The translations under genes and the position numbers were made by a program. From Propionivibrio sp. (lineage in GTDB: Bacteria; Pseudomonadota; Gammaproteobacteria; Burkholderiales; Rhodocyclaceae), in assembly GCA_003249625.1 (NCBI GenBank), contig QKII01000293.1, positions 1 to 10,286 of the forward strand: a DNA stretch of 10,286 bases. The letters are read 5' to 3'. The notes beneath the pieces are model-generated. The model was not told the origin of the DNA, searched no databases, and saw nothing but the letters and a program-made list of their open reading frames with translations. Positions 6,126 to 10,286 of the stretch are shown in pieces (the first letter of the stretch is position 1; each line of letters starts with the position of its first letter).

Positions 6126-6341
6126 CGGTGTATGGATATTTGCCTATTTCTTGCGGTTTTACACACAAATTATCGAGAAAGCGGCTTTGAAGTGGTTTTT
6201 TGCGCTAATCTCCCGCCTGCTTTGCCCGGAAAAATGGCATCGATGTTGTCATGCGCTATTCCGGAAGCCAATAACAAGCGGGTCATTCATTTCAACCGAC
6301 CCTTTCGTGGGGTCACAGGCACATTTCTGGAGGTATCAAGA
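6126..6341 (+). other. Long untranslated leader of the TAXI-TRAP operon with alternative hairpins
   Basis: No gene is supported here. The frame upstream of the binding-protein ATG is open back to 6132, but its residues do not resemble the family and would bury the signal peptide. Near the 3' end, GACCC (6298-6302) can pair either with GGGTC at 6280-6284 or with GGGTC at 6310-6314, so two hairpins exclude one another. The second ends about 15 nt before the ribosome site GGAGG. A regulatory function is only a suggestion. Confidence 0.35.
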
Positions 6342-7310
6342 ATGAAAAAACTTACCGTAATCGCAGCTGCTCTGGCGCTTGGTTCGACCCTGCTCAGCCC
6401 GGCCGCGATGGCCGAGCAGAAATTCGTGACGATCGGCACCGGTGGCGTGACCGGTGTTTACTATGCGACGGGTGGCGCGATTTGCCGTTTGATGAACAAG
6501 GAGCGGGCCAAGCACGGCATTCGTTGCTCGGTGGAGAGCACGGGCGGTTCGGTTTACAACGTAAACACCATCAAGGCCGGCGAACTCGATTTCGGCGTTG
6601 CCCAGTCGGATGTTCAGTACAACGCGATGAAGGGGTTGGCACAGTTCAAGGATGGCGGTGCCCATGCTGACCTGCGCGCGGTTTTTGCCGTGTATCCTGA
6701 AGCGCTGACCGTGGTCGCGCGCAAGGAAGCTGGCGTCAAGAAATTCGAGGACTTCAAGGGCAAGCGCTTCAACGTTGGCAACCCGGGTTCGGGTACGCGT
6801 GACACGGTCATGAAGCTGATGGATGTGCTGGGCATGAAGACGGGTGATTTCTCGCTTACCTCCGAATTGAAGCCTGACGAGCACGGCGCAGCCCTGTGCG
6901 ATAACAAGATCGACGGTTTCGCCTATGTTGTCGGCAGCCCGGCGGCAAACATTCAGGATCCGACGACGACCTGTGGTGCGAAGTTGGTCTCGGTGACCGG
7001 TCCGGCCGTCGACAAGCTGGTCAAGGACTTCCCCTACTTTGCCCAAGCGACGATTCCTGGCGGAACCTATCCGGCGAATCCTGACGCGGTCAAGACGTTC
7101 GGCGTGATGGCCAGCTTCGTGACCTCTGCGAAGGTTTCCGACGACGTGGTCTACGCGATGGTCAAGGCCGTGTTCGATAACTTCGAGGAATTCAAGAAGC
7201 TGCATCCGGCATTCGCCAATCTTGATCCGAAGGACATGATCAAGAATGGTCTTTCCGCTCCGCTGCACAACGGCGCAGTCAAGTACTACAAGGAAAAAGG
7301 CTGGATGTAA
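6342..7310 (+). CDS. TAXI family TRAP transporter substrate-binding protein
   Basis: A 322-residue periplasmic binding protein. The ATG at 6342 is preceded by GGAGG and opens a clear Sec signal peptide: Lys2-Lys3, a hydrophobic core to about residue 19 and cleavage after AMA (residue 24). Family signatures are [10 protein letters not shown] at 32-41, [20 protein letters not shown] at 52-71, [10 protein letters not shown] at 81-90, [10 protein letters not shown] at 146-155, LCDNKIDGF, and a C-terminus with [13 protein letters not shown]. Cys48/Cys62 and Cys186/Cys211 could form disulfides (inference). Known role: capture of an organic anion for a sodium- or proton-coupled TRAP membrane part. 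Characterised TAXI proteins include glutamate binders, but the ligand here cannot be read from sequence. It is followed by a hairpin terminator and then by the permease gene, and its operon is divergent from the cyclase-domain gene. Confidence 0.95.
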   Translation: MKKLTVIAAALALGSTLLSPAAMAEQKFVTIGTGGVTGVYYATGGAICRLMNKERAKHGIRCSVESTGGSVYNVNTIKAGELDFGVAQSDVQYNAMKGLAQFKDGGAHADLRAVFAVYPEALTVVARKEAGVKKFEDFKGKRFNVGNPGSGTRDTVMKLMDVLGMKTGDFSLTSELKPDEHGAALCDNKIDGFAYVVGSPAANIQDPTTTCGAKLVSVTGPAVDKLVKDFPYFAQATIPGGTYPANPDAVKTFGVMASFVTSAKVSDDVVYAMVKAVFDNFEEFKKLHPAFANLDPKDMIKNGLSAPLHNGAVKYYKEKGWM

Positions 7311-7319
7311 CTCCGGTCT

Positions 7320-7338
7320 GCAGGTGAGTGCTACCTGC
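7320..7338 (+). other. Short hairpin just after the binding-protein gene
   Basis: GCAGGT and ACCTGC can pair around a 7-nt loop, starting 10 nt after the stop codon. It precedes the stronger hairpin at 7348. It could protect the 3' end of the binding-protein transcript, but that is not shown. Confidence 0.35.
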
Positions 7339-7347
7339 TGAAGATTG

Positions 7348-7380
7348 GACGGCTCCCATGCGGGAGCCGTCTTGCGTTTT
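7348..7380 (+). terminator. Intercistronic hairpin terminator/attenuator between binding protein and permease
   Basis: GACGGCTCCC (7348-7357) and GGGAGCCGTC (7362-7371) form a perfect 10-bp stem with the loop ATGC, followed by TTGCGTTTT. The interrupted T-run suggests partial termination. This would give more binding protein than permease from one transcript, a usual need in binding-protein-dependent transport. Confidence 0.72.
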
Positions 7381-7407
7381 GAGGCATTTGTCCCCAGGGA
7401 GCTTTGC

Positions 7408-10011
7408 GTGAATCAACCCACCTCCAACCATCCGGGAATGACCGACGAGCAGATCAGGCGGCTCGTCGAAGAGGCCGATACCGGCGGCCGTAAACCGAGC
7501 GGACTGGCCGCCAAGGTCGTGATGTATACGGCATTGGCCTGGTCGCTGTTCCAGCTCTGGATCGCTTCGCCGCTCCCCTTCTCGTTCGGGATTTTCGTCC
7601 TCAACGATACGGAATCGCGCGCCATTCACCTGGCTTTCGCGATGTTCCTCGGCTACCTGCTGTTTCCGCCGCTGAAGAGCTCCCCGCGAAAATACATCCC
7701 CATCCAGGACTGGATCCTGGCCATTGTCGCGGCGTTCTGCGCAGCCTATTTGTTCATCTTTTATAAAGACCTGTCGGCTCGTCCCGGACAGCCAATCGGG
7801 CTGGATCTGGCGGTGGCGGCCGTCGGCCTGCTCATGCTGGTGGAAGTGACACGCCGCGCGGTTGGTGCGCCGATGGCGATCCTGGTCGTTGTCTTCATCA
7901 GTTACATCTTCCTTGGCCAGCACATGCCGGATTTGATTGCCCACAAGGGAGCCTCGTTCGCCAAGGGGATGTCGCATCTGTGGTTGTCCACGGAAGGTGT
8001 CTTCGGTGTCGCGCTGGGTGTTTCGTCCGGCTTCATCTTCCTGTTCGTGCTCTTTGGTGCACTGCTTGATAAGGCGGGAGCGGGGAATTACTTCATCAAA
8101 TCGGCGCTTTCCCTGCTCGGCCACCTGCGCGGCGGCCCGGCCAAGGCGGCGGTGATCTCGTCGGCGTGCACCGGGGTGATTTCCGGGAGCTCGATCGCCA
8201 ACGTAGTGACGACCGGAACCTTCACTATTCCGCTGATGAAGCGCGTCGGTTATGCGGCGCACAAGGCAGCCTCCTTCGAAACGGCAGCCTCGGTCAACGG
8301 TCAGATCATGCCGCCAGTGATGGGCGCAGCGGCATTCCTGATGGTCGAGTATGTTGGTCTTCCGTACGTGCAGATCATCAAGCACGCGGCCCTGCCGGCG
8401 ATCATCTCGTATATCGCGCTGTTCTACATCGTGCATCTGGAAGCGTGCAAGGCCAACATCCATGGTATTCCGCGCACCAACGTTCCGCCGCTCAAGCAGC
8501 GCCTGATCAACTTCATCCTGGTTGCCGGAGGCATCGTGCTGCTGGCCAATGCGGTCTATTTCGGCTTGGGCTGGATCAAGACGGTGGCTGGCGGTGCCTC
8601 GATGTTCATCATCAGCGCGCTGATGATGGCGGCCTATATCGGTCTGCTCAAGTACGAAGCCGGCTATCCCGAATTGCACATGGATGACCCGAATGCGCCG
8701 ATAGATTCTCTGCCCGACCCTGGGCCGACGATCAAGAGCGGTTTGCACTTCCTGCTGCCGGTTGTCGCGCTGATCTGGAATCTGATGGTCGAGGAGCTTT
8801 CTCCGGCATTGTCAGCGTTCTGGGCGATTATGTTCCTGGTCATCATCCTGGTGACGCAACGTCCTCTCAGCGCATGGTTCCGCGGTAAGGAAAACGTGGG
8901 TGGCGAGCTTAGGGAGGGGTTTTGCGATCTACACTCCGGGCTGGAAATCGGCGCGCGAAACATGATCGGTGTCGGTATCGCCACAGCAACTGCCGGTATT
9001 ATCGTTGGCACGGTGACGCTGACCGGCATCGGCCTGGTGTTGACCGAGCTGGTCGAGGCGATTTCAGGTGGCAATCTGCTGGCGATGCTGATGTTGGTTG
9101 CCGTCGCTTCGCTGATCCTCGGGATGGGCATGCCGACGACGGCCAACTACATCATCGTGTCTACCCTGATGGCGCCGGTTGTCGTCGAACTAGGGTCGCA
9201 GGCGGGATTAATCGTGCCGTTGATTGCGGTTCACTTGTTCGTCTTCTACTTCGGCATCATGGCAGACGTAACTCCGCCAGTGGGTCTTGCCGCTTATGCT
9301 GCAGCGGGTATCGCCAAGGCAGATCCGATGAAGACAGGCTTTACTGCCTTCTGGTACAGCATCCGCACGGCGATCCTGCCATTCATGTTCATCTATAACA
9401 CCCAGCTGTTACTGATTGGCATCGACTCGGTACCGCACCTGCTGATTACCATCGCCTCGGCGATCGTGGCCAACCTCATATTCGTGGCGGCGTCGCAGCA
9501 CTATTTTCTGACGCGTAGCCGCTGGTACGAAACTGTCGGCCTCTTGTTCATTGCCTTCTCCCTGTTCCGTCCCGGCTTCTTCATGGACGACTACTTCCCG
9601 CCGTACGAGAAGGTTCCCGCTGCGCAGATGATGCAGGTGGTCGAGCAGGCGCCGAAGAATGGCTATCTCCGCGTTTGGCTGGAAGGCGTCGACATGAACG
9701 GCCGGGATGTCACTCGTGGCGTGCTTCTGGAACTTGGTGAATCCGGCCCAGCGCGTCAGCGACTCGAACGTTTCGGCCTGCGGACCATACCCTCGGGCGA
9801 CCAGTTCGACATCGTGCAGGTCAAATTCGGCAGCAAGGCAGAAAAGGCCGGTGTGGAACAAGGCTACAAGATCACCGCGCTGGAAAAGGAAACCGGCAAT
9901 CCGGCGAAGGAGTGGTTCTATGTGCCGACGTTGGCGCTGCTTGGCGTGATCGTCTACCTTCAGCGCAGGCGGATCGCCGTGCTTTCGGCGCCTGATGGCG
10001 CTGGCAGATAA
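7408..10011 (+). CDS. TRAP transporter fused permease (DctQ + DctM) with C-terminal DUF3394
   Basis: An 867-residue polytopic inner-membrane protein. The GTG at 7408 is preferred because AGGGAG lies 6 bp upstream; a TTG further up (7345) lies at the foot of the terminator stem. After a polar N-terminus, residues about 35-170 hold the small DctQ-type four-helix part (helices near 36-52, 72-87, 101-119, 132-148, 154-170). From about 195 follows the large DctM-type part with ACTGVISGSSIANVVTTGTF at 253-272, GQIMPPVMGAAAF at 298-310, GMGMPTTANY from 572 and DVTPPVGLAAYAAAG from 620. Residues about 750-835 form a soluble DUF3394-type domain with a PDZ-like stretch (KFGSKAEKAGVEQGYKITAL), then a last helix at about 837-850. 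Fused permeases of this type normally pair with TAXI binding proteins, as here. Substrate coupling is probably Na+ or H+. Confidence 0.95.
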   Translation: MNQPTSNHPGMTDEQIRRLVEEADTGGRKPSGLAAKVVMYTALAWSLFQLWIASPLPFSFGIFVLNDTESRAIHLAFAMFLGYLLFPPLKSSPRKYIPIQDWILAIVAAFCAAYLFIFYKDLSARPGQPIGLDLAVAAVGLLMLVEVTRRAVGAPMAILVVVFISYIFLGQHMPDLIAHKGASFAKGMSHLWLSTEGVFGVALGVSSGFIFLFVLFGALLDKAGAGNYFIKSALSLLGHLRGGPAKAAVISSACTGVISGSSIANVVTTGTFTIPLMKRVGYAAHKAASFETAASVNGQIMPPVMGAAAFLMVEYVGLPYVQIIKHAALPAIISYIALFYIVHLEACKANIHGIPRTNVPPLKQRLINFILVAGGIVLLANAVYFGLGWIKTVAGGASMFIISALMMAAYIGLLKYEAGYPELHMDDPNAPIDSLPDPGPTIKSGLHFLLPVVALIWNLMVEELSPALSAFWAIMFLVIILVTQRPLSAWFRGKENVGGELREGFCDLHSGLEIGARNMIGVGIATATAGIIVGTVTLTGIGLVLTELVEAISGGNLLAMLMLVAVASLILGMGMPTTANYIIVSTLMAPVVVELGSQAGLIVPLIAVHLFVFYFGIMADVTPPVGLAAYAAAGIAKADPMKTGFTAFWYSIRTAILPFMFIYNTQLLLIGIDSVPHLLITIASAIVANLIFVAASQHYFLTRSRWYETVGLLFIAFSLFRPGFFMDDYFPPYEKVPAAQMMQVVEQAPKNGYLRVWLEGVDMNGRDVTRGVLLELGESGPARQRLERFGLRTIPSGDQFDIVQVKFGSKAEKAGVEQGYKITALEKETGNPAKEWFYVPTLALLGVIVYLQRRRIAVLSAPDGAGR

Positions 10012-10038
10012 AAACGCCGCCCTCGGGCGGCGTTTTTT
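10010..10038 (+). terminator. Strong intrinsic terminator after the TRAP permease gene
   Basis: CGCCGCCC (10015-10022) and GGGCGGCG (10025-10032) form a GC-rich stem, with an A-run before it that overlaps the stop codon and TTTTTT after it (10033-10038). The A-run on the left also makes it work in reverse. It ends the TAXI-TRAP operon. Confidence 0.93.
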
Positions 10039-10088
10039 CTGCGCGACTGCGGTGTCGAAGCAATGCGCGCCACGCTTTCGCCGCAAGG

Positions 10089-10094
10089 TATAAT
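10089..10094 (+). promoter_or_regulatory. Probable -10 element of the pcm promoter
   Basis: A perfect TATAAT, in the context GCAAGGTATAATCTTCGG. No convincing -35 lies 16-18 bp upstream (the region is GC-rich). Transcription would start near 10101, about 54 nt before the pcm start codon. Confidence 0.6.
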
Positions 10095-10118
10095 CTTCGG
10101 ATGTTTTCAATGACTAGC

Positions 10119-10136
10119 GATTCGTTCTGACGAATC
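10119..10136 (+). other. Inverted repeat in the pcm leader
   Basis: GATTCGT and ACGAATC are perfectly inverted around TCTG, giving a 7-bp stem with a 4-nt loop within the predicted 5' leader, followed by TTTC. It ends 8 nt before the GGGGA ribosome site. It could be an operator, an RNA stabiliser or an element that affects translation. Confidence 0.4.
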
Positions 10137-10154
10137 TTTCCAGCGGGGAATGTA

Positions 10155-10286
10155 ATGGTAGCCGTGGCGATGAATACCGAAAAAGCGCGTTTCAACATGA
10201 TCCAGCAGCAGATCCGGACTTGGGATGTGCTAGATCCAAGCGTTCTGGCCCTGTTGTCGGTGGTGAAGCGCGAGGATTTCGTGCCG
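10155..10286 (+). CDS. pcm: Protein-L-isoaspartate O-methyltransferase, 5' part, cut by window edge
   Basis: Only the first 44 codons are visible. From the second in-frame ATG (10170) the protein reads MNTEKARFNMIQQQIRTWDV, then LDPSVLALLSVVKREDFVP, the typical N-terminus of the Pcm-like family in proteobacteria (MxxQIRxxxVxDxxVLxxxxxVxREdFVP). The SAM-binding motifs lie beyond the edge. Known role: SAM-dependent repair methylation of isoaspartyl residues in aged proteins, in the cytoplasm. The ATG at 10155 has the better-spaced GGGGA (10144-10148), while conservation favours 10170; the difference is five residues. It has its own promoter and is separated from the TRAP operon by a strong terminator. 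Confidence 0.85.
   Translation, partial: MVAVAMNTEKARFNMIQQQIRTWDVLDPSVLALLSVVKREDFVP

Noticed and set aside
6132..6341. N-terminal extension of the TAXI binding protein to 6132
   Set aside because: It would bury the signal peptide that begins at 6342, where a GGAGG ribosome site is present; the extra residues do not resemble the family.
6336..7268. Open frame of 310 codons on the minus strand opposite the TAXI binding-protein gene
   Set aside because: It mirrors a strongly conserved gene, has no recognisable motif and no credible upstream signals.
7345..7407. Upstream TTG start of the TRAP permease
   Set aside because: The codons would lie in the terminator stem, and no ribosome site precedes it. 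The GTG at 7408 has AGGGAG 6 bp upstream.
7279..8748. Long open frame (489 codons) on the minus strand opposite the TRAP permease gene
   Set aside because: It lies wholly antisense to a well-supported permease. Its translation is rich in Arg, His, Gln and Asp with no recognisable domain, as expected of a GC-rich shadow frame.
9409..10110. Open frame of 233 codons on the minus strand across the permease end and the terminator
   Set aside because: It runs through the GC-rich terminator and antisense to DUF3394, and carries no family motif.
10150..10155. A minimal ATG-TAA overlapping the pcm start codon
   Set aside because: It is only two bases from the ribosome site, too close for efficient initiation, and such tiny start-stop pairs arise easily by chance.
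1..10286. Mobile element, CRISPR array, tRNA, toxin-antitoxin or defence genes
   Set aside because: No terminal repeats, spaced direct repeats, cloverleaf sequence, transposase or defence-type motifs were seen anywhere in the window.

Overview
The window is chromosomal DNA with a GC content of roughly 60%. It is densely coded, and gene content and start-site style fit a Gram-negative proteobacterium, most likely a betaproteobacterium (Rhodocyclales- or Burkholderiales-like). The taxonomic call is inference from codon use, the TAXI-TRAP, GarD and Pcm sequence types and the promoter style. No rRNA, tRNA, insertion sequence, integrase or CRISPR array was seen.

Layout: (1) 2-1896, plus strand: the 3' part of a galactarate dehydratase (GarD/UxaA family) followed at 32 bp by an SMP-30/gluconolactonase-type lactonase, a sugar-acid catabolic pair. 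(2) 1893-4421, minus strand: a MocR-type regulator (GntR helix-turn-helix plus PLP aminotransferase fold) followed by an Old Yellow Enzyme of the XenA/YqjM class. The OYE gene converges on the lactonase gene and their two stop codons share one TTAA. (3) 4422-4568: a divergent control region with a near-perfect 30-bp palindrome and repeated CTGTAYC half-sites, probably the MocR operator. (4) 4569-5090, plus: a small lipoprotein with propeller-like repeats, whose 3' end overlaps antisense by 81 bp with (5) 5010-5900, minus: a protein of the D-glutamate cyclase C-terminal domain family (DUF4392). (6) 5901-6341: a 441-bp divergent region with three short palindromes, a sigma-54-type GG-N10-GC promoter candidate, a 9-mer TGCTAGAGT facing both ways, and a long leader with mutually exclusive hairpins. 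(7) 6342-10011, plus: a TAXI-type TRAP binding protein, an intercistronic hairpin terminator, and a fused TRAP permease (DctQ+DctM+DUF3394), closed by a strong terminator at 10010-10038. (8) 10089-10286: promoter, leader hairpin and 5' end of a protein-L-isoaspartate O-methyltransferase gene (pcm).

How the genes may work together: garD and the lactonase would take a hexaric-acid lactone to a keto-deoxy acid. The most interesting grouping is the glutamate-cyclase-domain gene divergent from a TAXI-TRAP transporter. Some TAXI binding proteins are known to bind glutamate, so the locus could import and process glutamate, D-glutamate or pyroglutamate. That link is inference from neighbourhood only. 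Nothing in the window is an obvious defence system or mobile element; the novelty lies in regulatory architecture and in the uncharacterised lipoprotein and cyclase-domain genes.
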